Source: Winogradskyella wichelsiae (lineage in GTDB: Bacteria; Bacteroidota; Bacteroidia; Flavobacteriales; Flavobacteriaceae). Taken from it: a DNA stretch of 64,000 nt. Positions 53,072 through 62,786 of this stretch are shown here, piece after piece. Location of the stretch: positions 186,001 to 250,000 of the forward strand of contig NZ_JABFDJ010000007.1 of the NCBI RefSeq assembly GCF_013403925.1, read 5' to 3'. Position 1 is the first letter of the stretch; each line of letters begins with the position of its first letter. The notes under the pieces are model-generated. The model saw only the letters and a list, made by a program, of their open reading frames with translations, searched no databases and was not told the DNA's origin. A program made the translations under genes and the position numbers.

Positions 53072-54364
53072 TTAATTATTTAGTAAAAAACTTTTTAACT
53101 CCCCATAAGAATCAATTTGTATAGACACCTTTTCTTTGTGCATTACCGATTGAATTTGTGGTGGTAAATCTACATTTTCTTTAATGACATCTGTAACAAC
53201 ATCTAAAAACTTAGTAGGATGCGCTGTTTCTAAAAAGATAACATGAGCATCATTTGATTTTAAGTATTCTTTGGCACCTAAATAACCAACAGCTCCATGA
53301 GGATCTGCAATATAATTCCAATCATGATAAATTTCTAAAAGCGCAGCTTTGGTTTCTTCATCAGTAAAACTATAAGAAGATAAATTAGCTTTTAAAGTAT
53401 CATAATCATTATTATGTAATTCTTGTATTCTAATAAAATTACTAGGATTACCAACATCCATAGCATTACTTATGGTTTGTACTGAAGGTTTTGGATTATA
53501 AGATTCGGTAAGCATATAATTTACAATCGTATCATTGGCATTATTGGCGGCAATAAAATGTGTAATAGGTAAACCTAATTTTTGGGCTACCATACCAGCA
53601 CATATATTTCCGAAGTTTCCACTAGGTACTGAAAATACTAGATCTTTATGTTTAGATTTTAATTGTTTGTAGGTAAACATAAAGTAAAATAATTGTGGTA
53701 ACCAACGTGCAATATTTATGGAGTTTGCAGAAGTTAATTGCATTTTACTCGTTAATTCGGTGTCCATAAATGCTTGTTTCACCATATCTTGGCAATCGTC
53801 AAAAACACCATCAACTTCTAGAGCTGTAATATTTTGACCGAGTGTAGTTAATTGCTTTTCTTGAATATCGCTCACTTTTCCACTTGGGTAAAGGATAACA
53901 ACATTCACACCTTTTACACCTAAAAAACCATTAGCCACCGCACCTCCTGTATCACCTGAAGTTGCAACTAGAACGGTAACATCTTTAGTATTTGTTTTGT
54001 TGAAATAGCCCAAGCAGCGTGCCATAAAACGAGCACCAACGTCTTTAAAAGCCATCGTTGGTCCATGAAACAATTCTAAAGTAGAAATGTTTTCGTTGAT
54101 TTTAACTACTGGAAAGTCAAAGTTTAATGTTTCTTCAACAATCGTTTTTAAAACGTCTTCAGGAATCTCTGGTACAATGAATTGTTTAATTGCTTCAAAA
54201 GCAATTTCTGTATTTGATTTATCTTCAATCGTTTCGAAAAATGAAGGGTCTAAGGGCGCTATTGATTCGGGAAAATATAAACCTTTATCAGGAGCAAGAC
54301 CTCTAATAACAGCTTCTTGAAAAGATGTGTTTGGTGCTTTTTTATTTAAACTATAGTAATTCAT
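53072..54364 (-). CDS. thrC: Threonine synthase
   Basis: 430 aa, PLP enzyme making threonine from O-phosphohomoserine. Seen: SFQEAVIRGLAPDKGLYFPE, ELFHGPTMAFKDVGARFMAR with the PLP Lys107, VATSGDTGGAVANGF, SGKVSDIQEKQLTTLGQNI, NSINIARWLPQ, VPSGNFGN, and a C-terminal domain with DPHGAVGYLGAKEYL. Third gene of the thrA-thrB-thrC operon; 130 bp separate it from thrB and no terminator is seen there. Confidence 0.97.
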   Translation of the reverse strand: MNYYSLNKKAPNTSFQEAVIRGLAPDKGLYFPESIAPLDPSFFETIEDKSNTEIAFEAIKQFIVPEIPEDVLKTIVEETLNFDFPVVKINENISTLELFHGPTMAFKDVGARFMARCLGYFNKTNTKDVTVLVATSGDTGGAVANGFLGVKGVNVVILYPSGKVSDIQEKQLTTLGQNITALEVDGVFDDCQDMVKQAFMDTELTSKMQLTSANSINIARWLPQLFYFMFTYKQLKSKHKDLVFSVPSGNFGNICAGMVAQKLGLPITHFIAANNANDTIVNYMLTESYNPKPSVQTISNAMDVGNPSNFIRIQELHNNDYDTLKANLSSYSFTDEETKAALLEIYHDWNYIADPHGAVGYLGAKEYLKSNDAHVIFLETAHPTKFLDVVTDVIKENVDLPPQIQSVMHKEKVSIQIDSYGELKSFLLNN

Positions 54365-54494
54365 AATATTTTTATTCTAAATTATTATATGCTTCAACTT
54401 AGTTAACTGTTTAGAGAAAACTTTTTGTGAATCCTCGTACTTATTCTGTGAAGCTTTGTGTTATGGTTTTTTGCGTTAAGTTTTCTGAATGTTT

Positions 54495-55421
54495 CTAAAT
54501 CACCCGAATCCCTTCAACATTAATCTTAGAAACATAAGTTTCAAATTTTATATCTGTTGTTGCGTATACTTTTCTTATCGCTTTTTCGACTTCTTTAGCT
54601 ATAACTTCGCTTTTACTCAACATGAAAATTGAAGGCCCAGAACCAGAAATAGCACAACCTAATGCACCTGCTTTTAATGCTGCGCTTTTTACGTCATCAA
54701 AATGCGGAATTAATTGCTTACGGTAAGGTTCAATAACCACATCAATTAATGAGTCTTTTATTAAATCGTAATCAGACGTATGTAAGGCATGTACTAAACT
54801 TCCAACATTTGCCCATTGTGCTATGGCATTACTTAGAGGAATCTCTTTTGGTAAAATAGCTCTAGATTCAGATGTTTTAATTTCAATCTGTGGATGAATT
54901 AACGTTGCGAATAAATCTGTTGGCGTAGGTAACTCTAAAATCTGCAAAGGACAGGCACTTTTAACCAATGTAAATCCACCAAAAATAGCTGGAGCTAAAT
55001 TATCTGCGTGTTCACATTTACTAGCTAAGGCTTCGCCTTTCATGGCAAAATTGGTTAATTCTGTTTTATTTAATGGATAACCCAATAAGGCATTCATCCC
55101 AAAAACACTTCCAGCTGCACTAGCAGAGCTACTGCCAATACCACTGCCTGGTTTTATTTTTTTATAGATTTCAATTTCAAAACCACAGTCGGGCTGTAAG
55201 TCATTATACATCGCTAAAGCCGAAACTCCAGCCACATTCTGTTCGGCATCGAATGGTAAATCGTAACCTTCAATTTTTGTGATTTTAATACCTTTTTCTT
55301 CTGTTTTTCTGATGACCATTTCGTCTCCGATAGTATCTAAACAAAAGCCAAGTACATCAAATCCGCAAGCTACATTAGCTACTGTTGCAGGTGAAAATAT
55401 CTTTATTTCTTTACTCATCAT
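54495..55421 (-). CDS. thrB: Homoserine kinase
   Basis: 308 aa, GHMP kinase that phosphorylates homoserine for threonine synthase. Seen: FSPATVANVACGFDVLGF, the phosphate loop PGSGIGSSSAS at 91-101, EHADNLAPAIFGGF, and the C-terminal AGALGCAISGSGPSIFML. The start codon touches the thrA stop (55422) with no spacing, so translation is probably coupled. Met1 and Met2 are both possible starts. Confidence 0.97.
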   Translation of the reverse strand: MMSKEIKIFSPATVANVACGFDVLGFCLDTIGDEMVIRKTEEKGIKITKIEGYDLPFDAEQNVAGVSALAMYNDLQPDCGFEIEIYKKIKPGSGIGSSSASAAGSVFGMNALLGYPLNKTELTNFAMKGEALASKCEHADNLAPAIFGGFTLVKSACPLQILELPTPTDLFATLIHPQIEIKTSESRAILPKEIPLSNAIAQWANVGSLVHALHTSDYDLIKDSLIDVVIEPYRKQLIPHFDDVKSAALKAGALGCAISGSGPSIFMLSKSEVIAKEVEKAIRKVYATTDIKFETYVSKINVEGIRVI

Positions 55422-57896
55422 TTAATTATTAGCGATTCTTATGATATCTGCAAATAATCCTGAAGCCGTAACATCTGCACCAGCACCAGCACCTTTGATT
55501 ATTAAAGGCTGCTCTGGGTAACGTTGGGTATAGAACATTACAATATTATCCTTTCCTTTTAAGTTGTAAAAAGGATGTCCTTCTGGGATTTCTTTTAATC
55601 CAACTTTAGCTTTACCGTCATTAAATTCAGCAACAAACTTAAGTTGGCTATTTTTTTCTTGAGCTGATTTAAAGAGACTTTGATAGTATGCTTCATCTTC
55701 TTTAAGTGTTGCTAAAAAATCATCTACACTATCTGAATTTAGAGCTTTTTCTGTTAAGAAATTATCACTTTCAAGTTCTGATAATTCAATTTGATGACCA
55801 CTTTCTCTAGCTAAAATTAAAACTTTTCTAGCAACATCAATTCCACTTAAGTCAATGCGAGGATCTGGTTCAGTATAACCTTCCTCTTGTGCTTGTTTTA
55901 CAACATCATAGAATGTAGTTTCAGCATTGAAGTTATTGAATATAAAATTAAGACTTCCTGATAAAACTGCTTGAATAGTATTTACTTTATCTCCGGATGT
56001 AATTAAATGACTTAACGTATCTATGACAGGTAATCCTGCACCAACATTGGTTTCAAACAAAAATGAAGCATTGTATTGTCTTGATAAAGCTTTTAATTCA
56101 TTGTAGTATTCAATGTTTCCTGAACACGCTATTTTATTACAAGCAACAACAGAAATGCTTTGTTTAAGGTAATCGCTGTAAATATTAGAAACGGCTGTGT
56201 TTGCTGTAATATCAACAAAAACAGAGTTTCTTAAATTCAAATTCTTAGCATGGTTTAAGAAGCCATTTAAACTTGCTTTTTCACCATTTTCAAGCTCTTG
56301 TTTCCAGTTTTTTAAATTAATTCCATCATCGTTAACAACCATGGTTCTAGAATTAGATAAACCGGCGATTCTTAAATTAATTTTAAACTGCTCTTTAACG
56401 TATGCTTTTTGTTGTTTTATTTGCTCAATAAGCTTTTCGCCAACATTACCAACACCAGTTATAAATAAATTGATTTGTTTTGTCTTTATTTCAAAGAATT
56501 GTTCGTGAAGACTGTTTAATGCTTTTTTTACATCATTTTTATGAATTACAGCAGAGATGTTTCGTTCTGAAGCGCCTTGTGCAATAGCTCTAATATTGAC
56601 ATTATTTTTACCCAGTGTACTAAACATTTTTCCACTTATGCCTTGGTGATTTTTCATTTTATCACCAATAACAGCAATGATAGATAAATCAGTTTCAACA
56701 ACAATAGGATCTATTTTATGCAATGAAATTTCATATAAAAAAACAGCATCAATCGCAGATTTTGCGCGTTCTGCATCATTTTCAGAAATTCCGAAACAAA
56801 TGGTATGTTCTGATGACGATTGTGTGATTAAAATGATGTTAATCCTTTCTTGAGCTAAAGTTTCAAATAAACGTTTGCTAAAACCAGGAACTCCAACCAT
56901 ACCATTTCCTTGTAAAGTTAATAGCGCAACATTTTCGATGTTACTAATACCTTTTACAGGTGAATTTCCGTTAGGTGTAACATGTTTTGTTATCGTGGTG
57001 CCAATAGCTTCTGGTTCTAAAGTGTTTTTTATAACAATAGGGATTTTCTTTTTCAAAACAGGCATTACCGTTGGCGGATATAAAACTTTCGCACCAAAGT
57101 GAGATAATTCTACAGCTTCTTGATAAGACAACTCTACTATTGGAGATGCTTGCTTAACTAATTTAGGATTTGTTGTAAACATACCACTAACGTCGGTCCA
57201 TATTTGCAATTCTTCAGCTTCAATAGCAGCTGCAATTATGGCAGCTGTATAATCAGAACCTCCACGTCCTAGAGTCGTTACTTCTCCATTAATAGATTTT
57301 GATACAAAACCTGGTAAAAGAACAATTTGACTAGAGTTTGAGTTGAAAAAGGACTGAATATTTGCATCCGTAAGGTGAAAATTTACTGTAGCATTATTAA
57401 AATTAGAATCTGTAACAATTAATTCTTGCGAGTTTTTTAAAACAACATCTACAGATCTTGAGCATAATGCATGATAAATTAAAGTAGATGATAATTTTTC
57501 GCCAAAACTTAATAATTTATCTTTTGTTTTAGGGGACAATTCATTTATGAGGTAAATACCATTTAGAAGACTTTTTAATTCATTTAATTTATCAGAAATT
57601 AACTCCTGTAAATCATCTTGTTGCTTTTTTAAAGCTTTATCGCTTTCAGTATTTGAAAATAATCCATCTATGATAGAGTTGTGTAAAGACCAAATAATAT
57701 CGTATTTGTTTTTATAGTCTAGATTTTTATCACAAGCTAAATTTCCTGCTTCTAATAATTTATCAGTAATACCGCCAACAGCAGATACAACAACTGCTAT
57801 AGGTGTTGATTGAGATTGTTGATCTAATATAGCTATCACTTTATTTATGTTTTCGGCTGAACCTACAGATGTTCCACCAAATTTGAGAACTTTCAT
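55422..57896 (-). CDS. thrA: Bifunctional aspartokinase / homoserine dehydrogenase
   Basis: 824 aa, fusion as in E. coli ThrA/MetL. Aspartokinase domain about 1-300 (MKVLKFGGTSVGSAENINK, TLGRGGSDYTAAIIAAA, DVSGMFTTNPK), tandem ACT domains about 310-460 (NIILITQSSSEHTICFGI, NVNIRAIAQGASERNISAVI), then homoserine dehydrogenase from about 470 (FITGVGNVGEKLIEQI; ACNKIACSG; GAGLPVIDTL; PDPRIDLSGIDVARKVLILARE). It directs aspartate to threonine and methionine. Two ACT domains suggest allosteric feedback by Thr or Met. A 35-codon leader ORF and a terminator-like hairpin precede it. Confidence 0.97.
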   Translation of the reverse strand: MKVLKFGGTSVGSAENINKVIAILDQQSQSTPIAVVVSAVGGITDKLLEAGNLACDKNLDYKNKYDIIWSLHNSIIDGLFSNTESDKALKKQQDDLQELISDKLNELKSLLNGIYLINELSPKTKDKLLSFGEKLSSTLIYHALCSRSVDVVLKNSQELIVTDSNFNNATVNFHLTDANIQSFFNSNSSQIVLLPGFVSKSINGEVTTLGRGGSDYTAAIIAAAIEAEELQIWTDVSGMFTTNPKLVKQASPIVELSYQEAVELSHFGAKVLYPPTVMPVLKKKIPIVIKNTLEPEAIGTTITKHVTPNGNSPVKGISNIENVALLTLQGNGMVGVPGFSKRLFETLAQERINIILITQSSSEHTICFGISENDAERAKSAIDAVFLYEISLHKIDPIVVETDLSIIAVIGDKMKNHQGISGKMFSTLGKNNVNIRAIAQGASERNISAVIHKNDVKKALNSLHEQFFEIKTKQINLFITGVGNVGEKLIEQIKQQKAYVKEQFKINLRIAGLSNSRTMVVNDDGINLKNWKQELENGEKASLNGFLNHAKNLNLRNSVFVDITANTAVSNIYSDYLKQSISVVACNKIACSGNIEYYNELKALSRQYNASFLFETNVGAGLPVIDTLSHLITSGDKVNTIQAVLSGSLNFIFNNFNAETTFYDVVKQAQEEGYTEPDPRIDLSGIDVARKVLILARESGHQIELSELESDNFLTEKALNSDSVDDFLATLKEDEAYYQSLFKSAQEKNSQLKFVAEFNDGKAKVGLKEIPEGHPFYNLKGKDNIVMFYTQRYPEQPLIIKGAGAGADVTASGLFADIIRIANN

Positions 57897-57920
57897 ATAA
57901 TTTAAAATTTAAAAAGGAAT

Positions 57921-57940
57921 AAAAAATGTCTAAATAGACA
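57921..57940 (-). terminator. Putative attenuator terminator before thrA
   Basis: On the minus strand TGTCTA (57935-57940) pairs with TAGACA (57927-57932) around two bases, followed directly by six T (57926-57921). It ends 24 bp before the thrA ATG and starts 20 bp after the leader stop, the usual place for an attenuator. The stem is short (6 bp). Confidence 0.55.
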
Positions 57941-57960
57941 AAAAAGGGACGGAGAGATTA

Positions 57961-58068
57961 TTACATATTACCCCAAAGGGTAATAATCATTGAAATAATA
58001 AACATAGACATAGACACGAACATTGTTTGCGTTAATAATTTTTGTGTTATGTTAATTTCTTTCTTCAT
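57961..58068 (-). CDS. Candidate thr operon leader peptide (35 codons)
   Basis: 35 codons, ATG at 58068-58066, stop at 57963-57961. It contains six Met, six Ile and four Thr, 16 of 35 residues, all products of the aspartate pathway controlled by thrA (Thr, Met, Ile); the middle part is TMFVSMSMFIISMIIT. Codons 29-35 overlap a hairpin (57967-57984). An in-frame -7 box lies 7 bp upstream, so the ORF starts practically at the 5' end of the transcript. It does not look like a structural protein; a leader that stalls ribosomes when these amino acids are short fits better. Confidence 0.6.
   Translation of the reverse strand: MKKEINITQKLLTQTMFVSMSMFIISMIITLWGNM
57967..57984 (-). other. Hairpin within the end of the leader ORF
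   Basis: ATTACCC (minus strand 57984-57978) pairs with GGGTAAT (57973-57967) around TTTG. It lies where a ribosome would be positioned on leader codons 29-34 and so might act as a pause hairpin. Confidence 0.5.
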
Positions 58069-58075
58069 TACATCT

Positions 58076-58083
58076 CAAATGTA
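58076..58083 (-). promoter_or_regulatory. -7 promoter element of the thr operon
   Basis: TACATTTG on the minus strand (plus CAAATGTA), a full match to TAnnTTTG, 7 bp before the leader ATG. TTG triplets lie 12 bp and 23 bp upstream, neither at the usual distance. Confidence 0.5.
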
Positions 58084-58301
58084 TTATTTTTATAACAATA
58101 AAAAAACAATTCATTTCTTTTTAGTGATTTATTAAAAATACGGCTTCTTATTATTGAAAATGGAACAAAACCTGTTATTTGTAAAATATTTTAAGGTAAT
58201 ATGTGTGACATCGGTAACAGAGAGTTGGTTTTTTAGTGGAATCATTTTTAGGATTTTACAAATAGTATTTATAAATGAACAGTATTAATTAAAATAGTTA
58301 A

Positions 58302-59855
58302 ATGAAATTATTTTCTAAAGAACAAATTTACGAAGGCGATAAGTTAACTTCTGAACGTCAAAATATAGCCTCAACAGAGTTAATGGAACGCGCAGGAACG
58401 CAAATTTTTAATTGGATACATGCACGTATGCAAGGAGCACAAGTTCCAATTCATGTGTTTTGTGGTATCGGTAATAATGGGGGTAATGGATTAGTATTAG
58501 CGAGACATTTAATAACGCATGGATATAATGTGGTAACCTATATTGTTAATTGCAGTGATAAACGAACACAAGATTTTTTAATAAATTACGATCACATTAA
58601 AAATGTCACAAAAAAGTGGCCAGAAATGCTGAGTTGTAAAGATGATTTTAAAGCAATTGAAATTGGCAAAGATGATATAATTGTAGATGCTGTTTTTGGT
58701 CTTGGTTTTAATAGAGAGCCCAACAATTGGGTTGCAGAATTATTTCAAAAATTTAAAGCATCAAAAGCTTTTACATTAGCTATTGATATTCCTTCAGGGT
58801 TATATACAGATGAAGCTATCGAAGATGAAAGTGCAGTGGTTTTTGCTAATTATACATTAAGTTTTCAGTCACCAAAATTAGTATTCTTCTTACCTGATAC
58901 AGCAAAATTCATTGGGCAATGGGAAGTTTTAGATATAGGAATAGATCGTGAATATTTAGTGCAGACCGAAACTAAAGCTGAATTAATCTCTAAGCTAGAA
59001 GTATTGCCATTATATAAACCTAGAGAAAAATTTTCTCATAAAGGTGATTTTGGACATGTAATGATTTTAGGAGGCAGCTACGGAAAAATAGGTGCTGTAA
59101 ATTTAGCAAGTAGAGCAGCTTTTAGTTCTGGGGCGGGTTTAGTAACTGCTTTTGTGCCTAAATGTGGTTATCAGAGTTTGCAATCTTCTATTCCTGAAGT
59201 TATGGTTCTTACAGATAGCACGGAAACACATATTTCTGATATAAATTTTAATTTAGAACCAACAGTTATTGGAATCGGCGTCGGTTTAGGAACTACAGAG
59301 AAAACCGTTAAGACTTTTAAAGAGTTCTTGAAAAATAATAAAACTCAGTTAGTTATAGACGCGGATGGTTTAAATATTTTATCTCAACATAAAACGCTTT
59401 TAAAACACTTGCCTAAGCAAACGGTATTGACACCACATCCCAAAGAGTTAGAAAGATTGGTTGGTAAATGGTCTAATGACTTTGAAAAATTAGAAAAAGT
59501 ACAAGCGCTATCAAATGAATATGATGTTGTTGTATTAATTAAAGGGGCGAATTCTATAACCGTTTATAAAGATAAATTGTATATAAATACCACAGGGAAT
59601 CCAGGTATGGCAACAGCGGGAAGTGGAGATGTTTTAACAGGAATAATATCTGGTTTAATAGCTCAAGGTTATACGCCATTATCAGCAACAATTTTTGGTG
59701 TTTATCTTCATGGTAAGTCTGCCGATATTTCTTTAAAAAATTGTGGTTTTGAAAGTTTAATGGCTAGTAACATTATTAAAACTATTGGTGAGGCTTATAT
59801 CGATTTATTTAAAGAGCCAGAGCAACCTAAAAAGGAACAAGAAGAACAAAAGTGA
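58302..59855 (+). CDS. Bifunctional NAD(P)HX epimerase / dehydratase (NnrE-NnrD)
   Basis: 517 aa. N-terminal epimerase (YjeF_N) domain about 1-215 with MKLFSKEQIYEGDKLT, CGIGNNGGNGLVLARHL, DAVFGLGFNREP, LAIDIPSGLYTDEA. C-terminal ADP-dependent dehydratase (ribokinase-like) about 230-500 with HKGDFGHVMILGGSYGKIGAVNLASRAAFSSGAGLVTAF, VIDADGLN, TVLTPHPKELERLVG, VVLIKGANSIT, and NPGMATAGSGDVLTGIISGLIAQG. It repairs damaged hydrated NADH and NADPH. Tail is acidic and rich in Lys/Glu. Ends in a strong terminator. Confidence 0.96.
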   Translation: MKLFSKEQIYEGDKLTSERQNIASTELMERAGTQIFNWIHARMQGAQVPIHVFCGIGNNGGNGLVLARHLITHGYNVVTYIVNCSDKRTQDFLINYDHIKNVTKKWPEMLSCKDDFKAIEIGKDDIIVDAVFGLGFNREPNNWVAELFQKFKASKAFTLAIDIPSGLYTDEAIEDESAVVFANYTLSFQSPKLVFFLPDTAKFIGQWEVLDIGIDREYLVQTETKAELISKLEVLPLYKPREKFSHKGDFGHVMILGGSYGKIGAVNLASRAAFSSGAGLVTAFVPKCGYQSLQSSIPEVMVLTDSTETHISDINFNLEPTVIGIGVGLGTTEKTVKTFKEFLKNNKTQLVIDADGLNILSQHKTLLKHLPKQTVLTPHPKELERLVGKWSNDFEKLEKVQALSNEYDVVVLIKGANSITVYKDKLYINTTGNPGMATAGSGDVLTGIISGLIAQGYTPLSATIFGVYLHGKSADISLKNCGFESLMASNIIKTIGEAYIDLFKEPEQPKKEQEEQK

Positions 59856-59870
59856 TGATATATTAGAAAA

Positions 59871-59909
59871 AAAAAGCCAGTCTAAATAACTAATTTAGAC
59901 TGGCTTTTT
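59871..59909. terminator. Bidirectional terminator, nnr / TlpA-like genes
   Basis: A 17-bp stem, AAAAAGCCAGTCTAAAT (59871-59887) with its complement at 59893-59909, between convergent genes. Confidence 0.92.
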
Positions 59910-59928
59910 AATTTAGAGTAATCTAAAC

Positions 59929-60966
59929 TTAAATGCTTAATTGGTCAAGTAACTTAACCAATTCAGAACTTGAAGGTCTAGGTGCGTCAGCAGTTATAAT
60001 ATTTCCGCTTGGATCAATTAAAATAAATCTTGGAATACCAGTAACTTTATAGTCTTGAACAAACTGAGACATGAATCCATTATCAGCCATTAATTGAGTA
60101 CCACCTAAATCTTTATCTGCAATCATTTTTTTCCAAGCAGAATAAGCAGCGGCTTTATCATTTTTATGACCTCTACCATCATCAATAGAAATGCTTACAA
60201 ATTCGATGTTTTTTCCTTCATATTGCTTTTCAATTTTTTTAAGAGACGGGATTTCTTTAAGACAAGGAGCGCACCAAGTAGCCCATAAGTCGATGTAAAC
60301 ATATTTTCCGTTTAAATCAGAGAGAGATGTTTTTCCTCCTTTATAATTTTCATAATTTTCAAAATCAGGTGAGGGTGAGCCTTTCGGAAAAGCATTATTA
60401 GTCGCTACTTTAGATTTTACAAAGCTAGAAAGTTGGTTTACTGTTCTGTCAATATTAGTATCCATCATGGCTAAATGTGTAGAATCTACGTCTGTATATT
60501 TAACTTTTAAATCTTCATATGAAGATTTATAATTTTCAATCGCTTTATTAATAACATCGATATCATTAGATGCAACTAATTCATTAGAAAAATGGGCTTT
60601 ACCTAATAAAAATGATTTTACGCTAAAATTATTAAGATCAGAATCATCTCCTTCAAAAACTAAAGAATCTATAAAAGAATTATTATCTGTCGTAAAAGAA
60701 GTTGTATTGTCGTTCTCTAAATAAATTTGGCCGTATTCTTTTCCGTGTTGAAAGTTGTAATCACCAGCAATGACGTTTAAAGTATCTTTAAATGTACCAT
60801 CTTCATTTAGGGTAATAATCTTTTCATAACCTTTGCCTCTAAAGACTTTCACAATTTTACTTTCATCAGGATTAGATATTTTTCCCGAAAGTGTAACATA
60901 TTCTTTAGGCTCTCCTTTGCATGCAAATAAAGAGGTTGCAATACAAAGTAATAATAATCTTTTCAT
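59929..60966 (-). CDS. TlpA-family disulfide reductase lipoprotein with N-terminal DUF4369-like domain
   Basis: 345 aa from the ATG at 60966, chosen because it gives a proper lipoprotein signal (MKRLLLLCIATSLFAC, Cys16); a TTG 24 bp upstream would give an inferior N-terminus. The first ~200 residues (VTLSGKISNPDESKIVKVFRGKGYEKIITLNEDGTF...) resemble DUF4369, then a thioredoxin-like domain with WATWCAPCLKEIPSL (Cys232, Cys235) and GIPRFILIDPSGNII. A Bacteroidota layout for envelope-anchored thiol-disulfide reductases. Isolated gene. Confidence 0.88.
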   Translation of the reverse strand: MKRLLLLCIATSLFACKGEPKEYVTLSGKISNPDESKIVKVFRGKGYEKIITLNEDGTFKDTLNVIAGDYNFQHGKEYGQIYLENDNTTSFTTDNNSFIDSLVFEGDDSDLNNFSVKSFLLGKAHFSNELVASNDIDVINKAIENYKSSYEDLKVKYTDVDSTHLAMMDTNIDRTVNQLSSFVKSKVATNNAFPKGSPSPDFENYENYKGGKTSLSDLNGKYVYIDLWATWCAPCLKEIPSLKKIEKQYEGKNIEFVSISIDDGRGHKNDKAAAYSAWKKMIADKDLGGTQLMADNGFMSQFVQDYKVTGIPRFILIDPSGNIITADAPRPSSSELVKLLDQLSI

Positions 60967-61229
60967 AAATAGTATTTTTGATTGCTTCAAAAATAAACAA
61001 TATATAGGAATCCTAATTCTAAATTTTTTATAAAGTTTAACCCGTGTTTTAATACTTTTTTTTGAAATGATTATAATAAAAAGTCAACGTTCTAGATTAT
61101 AATTTTTAGGCTGAGATTTGTAGAAGGAATTATAATTCATAGATTTTATTTGTAATTAAAGAATTGAATATTTACATGGTAAAACCCAAAATAATCCTCA
61201 ATTTTGAATACTAATTAAACTAAACGATA

Positions 61230-62759
61230 ATGGACAACTACCATATCATCTCTTCAGATGCTTTAGATATTGTAACGATTTATAATATTTTTTATGAAAA
61301 TAAAAAATTGAAGCTTTCAGAAGCTTCTGCAAATGAAATTCAAAAATGTAAAACTTATCTCGATGCTAAACTAGCAAGTGAAAAGAAGCCTATGTATGGT
61401 ATAAATACAGGTTTTGGTTCATTATATAATGTAAAAATATCAGATTCAGATTTAAGTCAGTTGCAAGAGAATTTAGTAATGTCTCATGCTTGTGGAACAG
61501 GTGATCGGGTTCCAAAAACGGTAGTAAAAGTGATGTTACTTTTAAAGATTCAGTCACTGAGTTATGGTCATAGTGGGGTGCAACTTGCAACAGTAAATAG
61601 GCTTATTGACTTTTTTAATAATGATATATTTCCTTTTGTATTTACGCAAGGTTCTTTAGGTGCATCGGGTGATTTAGCTCCATTGGCACATTTGGCTTTA
61701 CCCTTATTAGGAAAAGGAAAAGTGGTGCACAATAGTAAAGAATATGATGCTAAAACACTTTTAGAAAAATTTAATTGGGAACCTGTAAAATTAGAAGCAA
61801 AAGAAGGTTTAGCTCTTTTAAATGGAACACAATTTATGAGTGCTTATGGTGTTTACTTATTATTAATGTCTCATAAAACATCTTATTTAGCAGATATTAT
61901 AGCAAGTATTTCATTAGATGCTTTTGATGGACGTTTAGATCCTTTTCATGATTTGGTTCATGCTGTGAGACCACATCCAGGGCAACGAAAAGTAGCAAGA
62001 CGTTTTAATGAATTTTTAAAAGGAAGTGAACTTATTGAACGTGAAAAAGAACACGTACAAGATCCTTATTCTTTCCGATGTATTCCTCAAGTTCATGGAG
62101 CAACAAAAGACACTTTAGATTTTGTTGAAAAAGTAATTTTAACAGAAATTAATTCGGTAACCGATAATCCTAATATTTTTCATGAAGAAGATTTAATAAT
62201 TTCAGGAGGAAATTTTCATGGTCAACCTTTAGCTCTGGCTTTAGATTATTTAAAGATTGCAATGGCAGAAATAGGAAATATTTCGGAACGTCGTGTTTTT
62301 CAATTAGTTTCAGGTTTAAGAGGTTTACCTGCATTTTTAGTGGATAACCCTGGACTAAATTCTGGTTTTATGATTCCGCAATACACAGCGGCAAGCATTG
62401 TTAGTGCCAATAAACAAATGGCTTCACCAGCAAGTGTAGATAGTATTGTGTCTAGTAATGGTCAGGAAGACCATGTAAGCATGGGTGCAAATGCTGCCAC
62501 TCAAGCCTATACTTTGGTTAAAAATGTAGAGCGAGTTATTGCTATAGAATTAATGAATGCATCACAAGCTTTAGAATTTAGGAGACCATTAAAAACATCT
62601 CCTTTTTTAGAGTCTTTTTTAGAGCAATTTAGAAAATTTGTCCCTTTTATAAAGGCAGATGAGGTGCTACATGACTCTATTGAAGCATCAATTCAATTTT
62701 TAAAAGATGTTGATGTTGAGATTGATGAGTTATTTTTAAATCATTATGATTTAAAATAA
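61230..62759 (+). CDS. hutH: Histidine ammonia-lyase (or aromatic amino acid lyase)
   Basis: 509 aa. The MIO cofactor triad Ala-Ser-Gly is at residues 145-147 in GSLGASGDLAPLAHL. Seen also: YGINTGFGSLYNV, ENLVMSHACGTG, EGLALLNGTQFM, SVTDNPNIF, GGNFHGQPLALALDYL, and SNGQEDHVSMGANAATQAY. These fit HutH, which turns histidine to urocanate. No other hut genes are present, and the tyrosine ammonia-lyase branch cannot be excluded, but SxxHG-type His residues near the N-terminal SHACGTG support HutH. Confidence 0.92.
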   Translation: MDNYHIISSDALDIVTIYNIFYENKKLKLSEASANEIQKCKTYLDAKLASEKKPMYGINTGFGSLYNVKISDSDLSQLQENLVMSHACGTGDRVPKTVVKVMLLLKIQSLSYGHSGVQLATVNRLIDFFNNDIFPFVFTQGSLGASGDLAPLAHLALPLLGKGKVVHNSKEYDAKTLLEKFNWEPVKLEAKEGLALLNGTQFMSAYGVYLLLMSHKTSYLADIIASISLDAFDGRLDPFHDLVHAVRPHPGQRKVARRFNEFLKGSELIEREKEHVQDPYSFRCIPQVHGATKDTLDFVEKVILTEINSVTDNPNIFHEEDLIISGGNFHGQPLALALDYLKIAMAEIGNISERRVFQLVSGLRGLPAFLVDNPGLNSGFMIPQYTAASIVSANKQMASPASVDSIVSSNGQEDHVSMGANAATQAYTLVKNVERVIAIELMNASQALEFRRPLKTSPFLESFLEQFRKFVPFIKADEVLHDSIEASIQFLKDVDVEIDELFLNHYDLK

Positions 62760-62786
62760 TTTTATAAAAGGCAGCGTGGTATTTTA

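Noticed and set aside
57897-58301. Riboswitch (lysine or SAM type) upstream of thrA
   Set aside because: No multi-helix aptamer core was seen; the leader ORF and hairpin explain the region better.
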